Assembly (NCBI GenBank): GCA_003525525.1
Contig: DQED01000045.1
Location: 12,506-25,091, forward strand
DNA length: 12,586 bases
Source of the DNA: Desulfovibrio sp.
GTDB taxonomy: Bacteria; Desulfobacterota; Desulfovibrionia; Desulfovibrionales; Desulfovibrionaceae
Direction: 5' to 3'
In this document: positions 1 through 6,640 of the stretch, in pieces
How the letters are laid out: every line of letters starts with the position of its first letter
Numbering within the stretch: the stretch's first letter is position 1
Program-made: the position numbers and the translations under genes
The notes under the pieces: generated by a model
What the model was told of the DNA's origin: nothing
Seen by the model: the letters and a program-made list of their open reading frames with translations, nothing else
Databases searched by the model: none

Positions 1-59
1 TCGACGTGGGCGATGATGGCGATGTTGCGCAGCGATTCGTTCTTGATCTTCTGGCTCAT
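1..59 (-). CDS. typA: TypA/BipA translational GTPase, N-terminal fragment (runs off left edge)
   Basis: Only the first 19 codons are present. They read M-S-Q-K-I-K-N-E-S-L followed by RNIAIIAHVD, the start of the G1 region of TypA/BipA, a ribosome-binding GTPase of the EF-G/LepA superfamily. LepA normally has RNFSIIAHID and EF-G RNIGIMAHID, so TypA fits best. The ATG at 59-57 is preceded by AAGGAA at 70-65 on the minus strand with five bases between, a normal ribosome binding site. The histidine kinase gene ends 78 bases upstream, so typA may be read from its own promoter or from the upstream operon; I see no convincing promoter in that gap. Confidence 0.8.
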   Translation of the reverse strand, partial: MSQKIKNESLRNIAIIAHV

Positions 60-83
60 GGGGGTTCCTTGCAAAAGACGTTG

Positions 84-110
84 CCGGCGCGGAGCGAACG
101 CCGACGCCGG
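84..110 (-). terminator. Weak hairpin between histidine kinase and typA
   Basis: CCGGCG at 84-89 can pair with CGCCGG at 105-110, with three further possible pairs inside. On the minus strand it follows the kinase stop codon, but the run of four T (76-73) begins seven bases after the stem, so termination would be poor. It may be only GC-rich chance pairing. Confidence 0.3.
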
Positions 111-137
111 GGCGGGGACATACCGTAACGGGCGACG

Positions 138-1856
138 TTAGGCAATCGGCAGGGTGAACGTAAAGGTGCTGCCCGCTGCGGGCTTTGATACGAAGAAAAT
201 GCGACCGCCGTGTGACTCCACGATATGTTTGCAGATGGTAAGCCCAAGTCCCGTGCCCTTGGGCTTGTTGGTCAGCGTGACGCCGATCTGGTTGAATTTC
301 TCGAACACCTTGTGCTGCTCGGACTCGGGAATGCCGATGCCGGTGTCCGTCACTTCGATCACCACGTAATGCCCGTCGACCCGCGCCCGACAGGTGACCG
401 AGCCACGCTCCGTGAATTTGAGCGCGTTGGAAACGAGGTTGACCAGCACCTGGATGATGCGGTCGCGGTCGCCCATGACCACGGGCAGGCGGCCCTCGAT
501 GCAGGTCTTGAGGGCGACCTGGTTGTGGGCGGCAAGCAGCCCCGCCGATGCGGACATGACCCGGCGCACCACTTCGGCGGGATCCACGCGCTCGCGCTTG
601 AATTCCATCCGGCCCGCCTCGAGCTTGGCCAGGTCCAGCACGTCGTTGATGAGATGCTTGAGGCGTTCGCCCTCCGAAACGATGATGCGCAGGTTGTCCA
701 TGACCTGCGCGGCTTGCCGCCGCCGGCGCGGATCGTCGTCAAGGAGCTTTGCGAACAGTTCCTCCAGGCGCTTTTCGATGATGACCGCGAATCCCAGCAC
801 CGAGGTCAGCGGCGTGCGGATCTCGTGGGACACCATGGACAAAAATTCGGATTTGGCCCGGTTGGCGGCCTCTGCCGCCTCCTCTGCCCGTTTGCGGATG
901 GTCACCTCGTGGGTGAGGCGTTCGTTGGCCCGGGTCAGTTCGCCCGTGCGCCCGGCCACCCGCTGTTCCAATTCGTCCTGGTAGCTTTGCAGGGTCTGCT
1001 CCGCCTTCTTGCGCACGGTGACGTCCTGCAACGATCCGTCGTAACGGTCGGCGTCGCCGGCGGCGTCGCGGATGCGCCGCGCGTTGATGAGCCCCCATAT
1101 CAACCCGCCGGACTTGGTGCGCAGCTCGATCTCGAGGTTTTTGACTTCGCCATAGCGGCCCAGCTCGGACCGGATGCGCTGGCGCGCCTCCTCCTTGGCG
1201 ACCACATCTTCGACGACACTCTTGATGTGGCGCATAAGGTCGGGCACCGAGGCATAGCCGAGAATGGAGGCCATGGCCGGGTTGGCGCTGACTAGGCGCC
1301 CTTCGGTGGAGGACTGGAAAATGCCTTCGGCGGCGTTTTCCACGATGCTGCGGTACTTCTCCTCGGCCCGCTTGAGCGCCAGCTCGTTTTTTTTGCGCTC
1401 GGTCACATCCCGGGCCACGATGACGGCGATGGAGCCGTCATCGCCGCTGGCCAGGCGGAACGTGATCTCCACGGACAGCCCCCCTCCCCGGTTGCCCGGA
1501 CGAGGCAGGGTCGTTTCCATGCGGCCGGCCGCGAAATCGCCGGAAAAAAGCCCGCGCAGGTGTTCCACGGCCTCCGCAGGCCACAGTTCGGCGAAAAGCC
1601 GCCCGACAAGCTCCTCGCGCCGCCTGCCGAACATCGCCCCGGCCGCGCCGGCCGCGTCCGTGATGCGGCCCGTGTCGGCGTTCACCAGGAAAATGCCCTC
1701 CCCGGTCTGGTCGAGCAGGGAGCGGAAGCGCTCCAGCTCGTCGAGCCGGCGTTTGAGCTCCGGATAATAGCTCTTGCTGACGGACTGTTCGCCGAACCCG
1801 AGCAGTCGGGCCCGGCGGGCGTCGGCATCAGGAGCCGGATCGCCTGGCTTGTTCAT
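138..1856 (-). CDS. Soluble PAS-PAS sensor histidine kinase
   Basis: A 572-residue sensor kinase that should autophosphorylate on histidine and pass the phosphate to an unknown response regulator. PAS domain 1 covers about residues 42-155 (ending in a typical ARDVTERKK) and PAS 2 about 165-285 (ending DVTVRKKAE). A probable coiled coil at 285-335 leads to the HisKA domain with SHEIRTP (phospho-acceptor His344). The ATPase domain shows the N box (Asn473, Asn477), G1 box DTGIGIP (504-510), F box FEKFNQ (518-523) and G2 box GTGLGL (534-539). No membrane helix or receiver domain is present, so it should sense a cytoplasmic signal. Its ATG lies inside the end of the upstream dehydrogenase gene (29 bases shared), which points to co-transcription and perhaps translational coupling, because no good ribosome binding site precedes it. 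No response regulator is in the window. The signal is unknown. Confidence 0.93.
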   Translation of the reverse strand: MNKPGDPAPDADARRARLLGFGEQSVSKSYYPELKRRLDELERFRSLLDQTGEGIFLVNADTGRITDAAGAAGAMFGRRREELVGRLFAELWPAEAVEHLRGLFSGDFAAGRMETTLPRPGNRGGGLSVEITFRLASGDDGSIAVIVARDVTERKKNELALKRAEEKYRSIVENAAEGIFQSSTEGRLVSANPAMASILGYASVPDLMRHIKSVVEDVVAKEEARQRIRSELGRYGEVKNLEIELRTKSGGLIWGLINARRIRDAAGDADRYDGSLQDVTVRKKAEQTLQSYQDELEQRVAGRTGELTRANERLTHEVTIRKRAEEAAEAANRAKSEFLSMVSHEIRTPLTSVLGFAVIIEKRLEELFAKLLDDDPRRRRQAAQVMDNLRIIVSEGERLKHLINDVLDLAKLEAGRMEFKRERVDPAEVVRRVMSASAGLLAAHNQVALKTCIEGRLPVVMGDRDRIIQVLVNLVSNALKFTERGSVTCRARVDGHYVVIEVTDTGIGIPESEQHKVFEKFNQIGVTLTNKPKGTGLGLTICKHIVESHGGRIFFVSKPAAGSTFTFTLPIA

Positions 1857-3009
1857 ATATCGATTCGATCTCGCCGACGGTCGGCTGTCTGGGGTTGGTC
1901 AAGAGGCAGGGATCGGCCATGGCGTTTTGGGCCAGGGCGGCGATATCCGAGGCGGCGACGCCGATATCGGCCAGGCTCTGGGTCACGCCGAGTTCCGCCT
2001 TGAACGCGGCGATGGCCGCAAGCACGGCTTCCTTCCGTTTCGCCGGCGGCGCATCGTCAGGGAAATCCGCGCCGAGCAGCCGGCCGAGCGTCGCGTAGCG
2101 GTCGGGCACGGCGTCGTAATTGTATCGGACAACATGGTCAAGCAAAATGGCGTTGCAAAGGCCGTGGGGCAGGTCGAGCAGTCCGCCCAGGCTGTGCGCC
2201 ATGGCGTGGACCGCGCCCAGGATGGCGTTGGAAAACGCCATGCCGGCATAAAGACTCGCCAGGATCATGCCGCCCCTGGCTTCGAGGTCGTCCGGACGCA
2301 CGGTCGCAGCGGCCAGGTGGGTGCGGATGAGCCGCACCGACTCCAGGGCCAGCAGGTCGGTCATGGGGCCGTGGGCGTTGGAGACGTAGGCCTCCATGGC
2401 GTGGGTCAAGGCGTCGAGGCCGGTGTTGACCGTCAGGTCCCGCGGCATGCTGACGGTCACCTCGGGATCGATGAGCGCGGCGTCGGGGATCAGCGACTTG
2501 CTGGCGATGGCGATTTTCAGCCGCCGCGCGGTGTCCGTGACGATGACGAACTGGGACACCTCGGCTCCGGTGCCGGCGGTGGTCGGCACGCACAAAAGCG
2601 GCGGCCCGGGCCGGGGCACGTTGTCCACGCCCTCGAACTCGAGGATGTGGCGCTTGTTGGCCGAAACGATGCCGATGGCCTTGCCGCAGTCCATGGCCGA
2701 GCCGCCGCCCACGGCGACGATGGCGTCGCAGGCGCAGGCGTCGAACGCCATCGCCCCGGCCATGACTTCATGGTCCCGGGGATTGGAGGACAGGGCGTTG
2801 AACAACTCGTATTCGATGCCGGAGGCTTCCAGGCTCTCCGCGACCTCGTCCGGCAGGCCCAGGGGGCAAAGGCCCGGATCGGCCACGAGCAGGGCGCGCC
2901 GCACGCCGAGGCCGGCGGCCTGGCGGCCGGCAAGGCCTCGCGCTCCCCGGCCGAACACGAATTCCGGCGCGATGAATTTGCGCAGGGACAACAACAGTTT
3001 TTCCGGCAT
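1828..3009 (-). CDS. Iron-containing (group III) alcohol dehydrogenase
   Basis: A 393-residue NAD(P)-dependent dehydrogenase of the Fe-ADH family, the usual length for the family. The cofactor loop GGGSAMD is at 101-107, followed by the conserved PTTAGTGAEVS at 142-152. Likely metal ligands are Asp199 and His203 (in NTGLDALTHAMEAY), His268 (GAVHAMAHSLGG) and His282 (LPHG). Such enzymes interconvert primary alcohols or diols and aldehydes; in Desulfovibrio-type bacteria they serve ethanol and other alcohol metabolism. The exact substrate cannot be told from sequence. The ATG has an excellent GGAGGAG just upstream (about 3012-3018). It lies 35 bases after the deacetylase gene and overlaps the kinase gene by 29 bases, so it is probably part of a minus-strand operon. 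Confidence 0.93.
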   Translation of the reverse strand: MPEKLLLSLRKFIAPEFVFGRGARGLAGRQAAGLGVRRALLVADPGLCPLGLPDEVAESLEASGIEYELFNALSSNPRDHEVMAGAMAFDACACDAIVAVGGGSAMDCGKAIGIVSANKRHILEFEGVDNVPRPGPPLLCVPTTAGTGAEVSQFVIVTDTARRLKIAIASKSLIPDAALIDPEVTVSMPRDLTVNTGLDALTHAMEAYVSNAHGPMTDLLALESVRLIRTHLAAATVRPDDLEARGGMILASLYAGMAFSNAILGAVHAMAHSLGGLLDLPHGLCNAILLDHVVRYNYDAVPDRYATLGRLLGADFPDDAPPAKRKEAVLAAIAAFKAELGVTQSLADIGVAASDIAALAQNAMADPCLLTNPRQPTVGEIESIYEQARRSGS

Positions 3010-3044
3010 GCCTCCTCCCGGCGGTCAAGCCGCCCAAACGCCGT

Positions 3045-3866
3045 CTATGAGGTTGCCGAGGGCCGGGGATGCGCCCCGGCGTGTGAAAGATCCGAAACCT
3101 GCGCCGCTTGCGACGGGCCGACCACGGCGATGTCCCGCGCTGCCAGTTGCCGCGCCAGTTCCGGGCTGGTCAGGACACGCAGCTCCCGGGCACGGCCTGC
3201 GGCGTAGGTGCTGATGGCGCGAAGCGCGGCGTCGTCGTGCCCCGGATGGGCCATGACCTCAAGGACGCCTGCGCCGCCGAGCGCCGCGAACGCCGCGTCC
3301 ACGAGGGAAAGCAGCGTCGCCTCGCCGATGTCCTCGCCGTAGAAACGCGTCAGGCAGTCGTCGGCGTGGGGCACGCCGGCGGCGTCCATGGCCCGGCGCA
3401 TGTCCGCGGAAAGCGCCCTGGCAGGCACGCCCAGATCCCTGGCCAGCTCCAGGAACACGGGAAACACTTCCGGCCGCTTGTGGATGTGGTGGTGGGAATC
3501 CAGGTGGCTCGGCTCGAGGCCCGTTTCCCGAAACCGGGCCAGTTGCGCGCGCCATTCCCGCCGCACCTCGTCCGGCGAAACGTCGGCCACGTCGATCTTC
3601 TTGCGCGGGAAAAGGCCGTCCGCGCCGACGAGGCTCGGCACCTCCCCGGGCGGCAGGCACGGCGGCGTTGCGCCCGTCAGTTGCAGGTGCAGGCCGATCC
3701 GGCCGGCGAATTCCCGGCCGAAGCGGGAGATGCGCCCGGGCGCGCCCGCCGGGCAGACCATGGCTGTGGTCCCGCCGACCACGCCCGTGGCCATGGCGAC
3801 GGCGATGCCGCGCGTTATGCCCTCGGTCAGGCCGAAATCGTCCGCATTGATGAAAAGCCGGCGCAT
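3045..3866 (-). CDS. ChbG/YdjC/HpnK-family carbohydrate deacetylase
   Basis: A 273-residue protein of the YdjC-like family of metal-dependent deacetylases, which remove acetyl groups from N-acetylated sugars such as chitooligosaccharides (ChbG) or hopanoid glucosamine (HpnK). The diagnostic motifs are present: NADDFG at 7-12 near the N-terminus, GLHL at 58-61, HLDSHHHIH at 121-129 and EVMAHPG at 203-209. Asp and His residues of these motifs would hold the metal and act as base. No signal peptide is seen, so it should act in the cytoplasm. The ATG is preceded by GGAGGG. It follows elbB after 33 bases and precedes the alcohol dehydrogenase by 35. The specific sugar is unknown: neither chitobiose genes nor hopanoid genes lie next to it. 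Confidence 0.9.
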   Translation of the reverse strand: MRRLFINADDFGLTEGITRGIAVAMATGVVGGTTAMVCPAGAPGRISRFGREFAGRIGLHLQLTGATPPCLPPGEVPSLVGADGLFPRKKIDVADVSPDEVRREWRAQLARFRETGLEPSHLDSHHHIHKRPEVFPVFLELARDLGVPARALSADMRRAMDAAGVPHADDCLTRFYGEDIGEATLLSLVDAAFAALGGAGVLEVMAHPGHDDAALRAISTYAAGRARELRVLTSPELARQLAARDIAVVGPSQAAQVSDLSHAGAHPRPSATS

Positions 3867-3899
3867 GCGCCCTCCACGACCCTGTGGGCGGACCGCCGC

Positions 3900-4559
3900 T
3901 TAAGCGGTCGCAGCCCGGGAAAGCACCGCGTTCACGAGCTTCTCGATGCCCTTGGCGATGTCGGCGATGCCGGGGCCCAGCATGTAGGCCGGGGTGGTGA
4001 CGAGATTGTTCCTGGCGTCCACCTGGATGGCGTCCACGCCCCGAACGACGTGTTTCGCGCCGGCGGCCTCCAGGGCTTGCGCCGTGCCGGGGTCGTCGCC
4101 GATGGTCAGTTCCGGCGCAAACTCCCCAAGAGCCAGCGCCAGGACGGCCGGAGCGATGCAGATGGCGCCGATGGGCTTGCCTGCGGCATGCATGGCGCGA
4201 ATGAGGGCGGCGACAGAGGGAAAAACCGTGCCCTTGGCCCCCTTTTCGGCGAAATCGCAGAGATTTTTCGCCGCGCCCAAGCCCCCGGGCAAGATTAGGC
4301 CGTCGAGGTCGGCGGCGGAAACCGTGGCCGTGTCCGCGACCGGCCCCCGGGCGATGCGGGCGGCCTCGACGCGGACGTTGCGACGCTTCCCGCTCGGGGT
4401 CTTGGCGGCATGATCCACGGCCTCGAAATCCATCTCCGGAGCCAGGCACACGACCTTGGCTCCGGCCTTGGCCAGGAAATACAGGGTGAGCGTGGCCTCG
4501 TGAATCTCCGATCCGTCGAAAACGCCGCACCCGGACAGCATGACGCCGATGGTGGCCAT
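3900..4559 (-). CDS. elbB: ElbB-like glyoxalase, DJ-1/PfpI (class I amidotransferase-like) family
   Basis: A 219-residue protein, nearly the length of E. coli ElbB (217). The start ATIGVMLSGCGVFDGSEIHE closely follows ElbB, as do RNVRVEAARIARG, ILPGGLGAAKNL (89-100) and VTTPAYMLG near the end. The nucleophile-elbow cysteine is Cys134 in GAICIAPA. ElbB is described as a glyoxalase-like enzyme, and its physiological role is poorly known. I chose the ATG at 4559 over an in-frame start 18 bases upstream because it makes the N-terminus match the family and has GGAGGAA (4571-4565) at good spacing. It is the first gene of the minus-strand cluster and is divergent from the LeuA-family gene. Confidence 0.92.
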   Translation of the reverse strand: MATIGVMLSGCGVFDGSEIHEATLTLYFLAKAGAKVVCLAPEMDFEAVDHAAKTPSGKRRNVRVEAARIARGPVADTATVSAADLDGLILPGGLGAAKNLCDFAEKGAKGTVFPSVAALIRAMHAAGKPIGAICIAPAVLALALGEFAPELTIGDDPGTAQALEAAGAKHVVRGVDAIQVDARNNLVTTPAYMLGPGIADIAKGIEKLVNAVLSRAATA

Positions 4560-4606
4560 AACGCTTCCTCCCAGCAAAAGCGGTATTCTCTCCCAACCAG
4601 ACAGGA

Positions 4607-4635
4607 AACCTATCCTTTGCCCCGGTCTTCGTCAA
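4607..4635 (-). promoter_or_regulatory. Candidate sigma-70 promoter for elbB
   Basis: On the minus strand, TTGACG (4635-4630, five of six to the consensus) is followed after exactly 17 bases by TAGGTT (4612-4607, three of six to the -10 consensus). Transcription would begin near 4600, about 40 bases before the elbB ATG and just ahead of its ribosome binding site. The position fits well, but the -10 is weak. Confidence 0.5.
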
Positions 4636-4643
4636 ACCGTCCG

Positions 4644-4661
4644 CCTGTTCACCAAAACAGG
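4644..4661. repeat. Short inverted repeat in the divergent intergenic region
   Basis: CCTGTT (4644-4649) and AACAGG (4656-4661) form a perfect six-base inverted repeat with a six-base spacer. It lies between the oppositely directed elbB and LeuA-family genes, just upstream of the candidate elbB -35 box, and could be an operator for a dimeric regulator. The rest of 4560-4712 shows no other clear feature; I could not define a good plus-strand promoter for the LeuA-family gene. Confidence 0.35.
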
Positions 4662-4712
4662 AATAAACGCGCCACGTTGCCATTGCGCCGAAATGAGCGC
4701 ATGAGAAGGCGC

Positions 4713-5912
4713 ATGACCACTTCCTTCACCCCAGCAGCCCCAGGCGGCGTCACGCCGCTGATCGTTTCCGACACCACCCTGCGCGACGGGGCGCAGATGC
4801 CCGGCGTGCGTTTTTCCGTGGACGACAAGGTCGCCATCGCCAAGGCCCTGGCCGAAGCCGGCGTGGACGTCATCGAGGCCGGGTTCCCGGCTGTTTCGGA
4901 TCGCGAAATCGAGGCCGTGCGCCGCATCTGCGCCGAGGTCGCTGTGCCGCGCGTCATGGTGCTGTGCCGTACCGTGGCCGGCGACATCGAAGCCGCCTGG
5001 CAGGCCCTGGCCGAGGCCGCGCCCGACCGCCGGGGCGTCGGCGTCTTTCTCGGCACGAGCCCCCTGCACCGCCGCTACAAGCTCGGCAAGAGCAAGGACG
5101 ACTGCCTGCGCATGATCGACGCGGCCGTGACGCTCGCGCGCAAACGCTTCGCCAAGGTGACGTTCAGCTGCGAGGACGGCAGCCGCACCGAACCGGCGTT
5201 TTTGCGACGCGCCTATACCGTGGCCATGGACGCCGGGGCCACGGGCATCGGCTTTCCCGACACGCTCGGCGTGCTGACTCCCGAGGCCGTCAAACGCCGC
5301 GTGCGCATGTTGTGCGCCCTGGCCCATCCGCGCGGCGTCAAGTTGCGCGTGCATTTCCACAACGACCTCGGGCTGGCCACGGCCAACACCCTGGCCGCCG
5401 CAGCCGCCGGTGCGGACATCGTCCACCTGACCGTGGGCGGCATCGGCGAGCGCGCCGGCAATGCCGCCCTGGAAGAGACGGTCATGGCGCTGTTGCTGCA
5501 CCCAAAGCAGTATAAACGCACGGTGGGCGTGGACCCGGCAAAGCTGACCGCCTTGTGCCGGCTGGTGTCGCGCCTGTCCGGGGTGCCGCTGCCGGCCAAC
5601 AAGGCCGTGGTCGGCGGCAACGTGTTCGCCACATCGGCCGGCGTGCATCAGGACGGGCTGCTCAAGCACCCGGACACCTACCTGCCCTTCCGCCCGGAGG
5701 CCGTCGGGGCCGAGGGCATAAGGTTCCCGCTGTCGCCGATGTCCGGCCGGGCCGCTCTGGCGCTGCGCCTTACGGAACTCGGCATCACGCTTTCCGAGGA
5801 GGAACTTGTCCGGGCGAGCAAGGTGGTCAAAAACGCCGACCCGTCGCAGTGGGCCGACGAGGAGGCGCTTGTGCGCCGGGCCGCCGCCGCAGCCCGGGAG
5901 GGCGCGCCGTGA
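4713..5912 (+). CDS. LeuA-family acyl-CoA/2-oxoacid condensing enzyme (isopropylmalate/homocitrate/citramalate synthase-like), short form
   Basis: A 399-residue member of the DRE-TIM metallolyase family, which condenses acetyl-CoA with a 2-oxoacid. The TIM-barrel motifs are clear: SDTTLRDGAQ at 19-28 (catalytic Arg24, metal Asp25), metal-binding VHFHND at 213-218, and GGIGERAGNA at 242-251. The following linker is LeuA-like (PANKAVVGGNVF, AGVHQDGLLKHPDTY about 309-323). The barrel and linker are followed by only a short tail, so the C-terminal allosteric LeuA domain (about 130 residues) is missing; this is the size of NifV/homocitrate or feedback-insensitive enzymes. Substrate is therefore uncertain. 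Where LeuA often reads KHSGR, this protein has SPMSGR (341-346). The start is ambiguous: ATG at 4713 has AGAAGG close upstream, and an in-frame ATG lies at 4701. The stop overlaps the next gene by four bases (GTGA). Confidence 0.85.
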   Translation: MTTSFTPAAPGGVTPLIVSDTTLRDGAQMPGVRFSVDDKVAIAKALAEAGVDVIEAGFPAVSDREIEAVRRICAEVAVPRVMVLCRTVAGDIEAAWQALAEAAPDRRGVGVFLGTSPLHRRYKLGKSKDDCLRMIDAAVTLARKRFAKVTFSCEDGSRTEPAFLRRAYTVAMDAGATGIGFPDTLGVLTPEAVKRRVRMLCALAHPRGVKLRVHFHNDLGLATANTLAAAAAGADIVHLTVGGIGERAGNAALEETVMALLLHPKQYKRTVGVDPAKLTALCRLVSRLSGVPLPANKAVVGGNVFATSAGVHQDGLLKHPDTYLPFRPEAVGAEGIRFPLSPMSGRAALALRLTELGITLSEEELVRASKVVKNADPSQWADEEALVRRAAAAAREGAP

Positions 5913-6640
5913 CGCTCCTGGCCACGGGGATCTGCGCATTGTGCCTGGCGGCGCTGCATCTCGAGGCACGCTTTTTCGCCCCGCCCCTGGACGCGCCGCG
6001 CAGCCCCTGGCTGTCCGTGGCCGGCGGCGCGGCCGCGGCGTACGTCTTCGTGCACATCTTTCCCGGCCTGTGCGAGGGCCAGGAAACCCTGCGCCGCACG
6101 GGCTGGGCCCTCGTTTCCGTCCTCGACCGTCACGTCTTTCTCATCGCGCTTTCCGGACTGCTCGTCTTCTATGGCCTCGAGCGTGCCGCCCTGGCCGCGC
6201 GGGGCGGCCGCTCCGGGCCGCCGGTTTCGCCCGAACAGCAAGGCGTCTTCTGGCTGCACCTCGTCTCCTTCGCGCTCTACAATTTCCTGATCGGCTACCT
6301 GCTGGTCAACCGCGTGCATCCCGGGCCCGTGAGCCTTTTTACCTATTTCGCGGCCATGGCCCTGCACATGGCCGGCAACGATCACGCCCTGCGCCGCCAT
6401 TTCACGGACGACTACCGCAAATGCGGCCGCAAGGTCCTGGCGCTGGCCGTCGTCTGCGGCTGGGCCTGCGGCGCGGTCCTGCACGTGCACGAGGCCGTGC
6501 TTGCCTTGCTCTTCGCCTTTCTGGCAGGAGGCGTGGTCATGAACACCATGAAGGATGAAATCCCGCTGGACGGCTCGGGCAATTTCCCGGCCTTCGCCGC
6601 CGGTGCCGCCGGCTACGCCGCCCTGCTCCTGCTTTTATGA
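5909..6640 (+). CDS. Multi-pass membrane protein, distantly ZIP-transporter-like
   Basis: A 243-residue hydrophobic protein with about eight predicted membrane segments by eye: roughly residues 2-18, 29-51, 68-92, 108-130, 135-153, 171-190, 191-211 and 225-243. The pattern of an acidic/His-rich end to helix 2 (VHIFPGLCEGQE) and a late VLHVHEAVLALLFAFLAGG followed by NTMKDEIP recalls the ZIP family of divalent metal transporters, which also have eight helices. This is a family-style resemblance and not a firm assignment; no substrate can be named. The GTG start at 5909 overlaps the preceding stop codon (GTGA) and has GGGAGGG at 5896-5902 six bases upstream, which supports it well. Its own stop overlaps the ABC transporter start (ATGA). 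It is thus embedded in the central operon. Confidence 0.75.
   Translation: MTLLATGICALCLAALHLEARFFAPPLDAPRSPWLSVAGGAAAAYVFVHIFPGLCEGQETLRRTGWALVSVLDRHVFLIALSGLLVFYGLERAALAARGGRSGPPVSPEQQGVFWLHLVSFALYNFLIGYLLVNRVHPGPVSLFTYFAAMALHMAGNDHALRRHFTDDYRKCGRKVLALAVVCGWACGAVLHVHEAVLALLFAFLAGGVVMNTMKDEIPLDGSGNFPAFAAGAAGYAALLLLL

Noticed and set aside
225..1295. A 356-residue plus-strand frame opposite the histidine kinase
   Set aside because: Antisense shadow of a kinase with intact H, N, G1, F and G2 boxes.
1774..3207. A 477-residue plus-strand frame opposite the alcohol dehydrogenase
   Set aside because: Antisense shadow without motifs; the minus-strand frame encodes a complete Fe-ADH with its own ribosome binding site.
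3259..4683. A 474-residue minus-strand frame over elbB and the deacetylase gene
   Set aside because: It overlaps two recognised proteins in another frame and is extremely Arg/Gly/Pro-rich.
4693..4704. A three-codon ATG-to-TGA mini frame overlapping a possible start of the LeuA-family gene (leader peptide)
   Set aside because: Too short, no ribosome binding site, and no regulatory codons; most likely chance.
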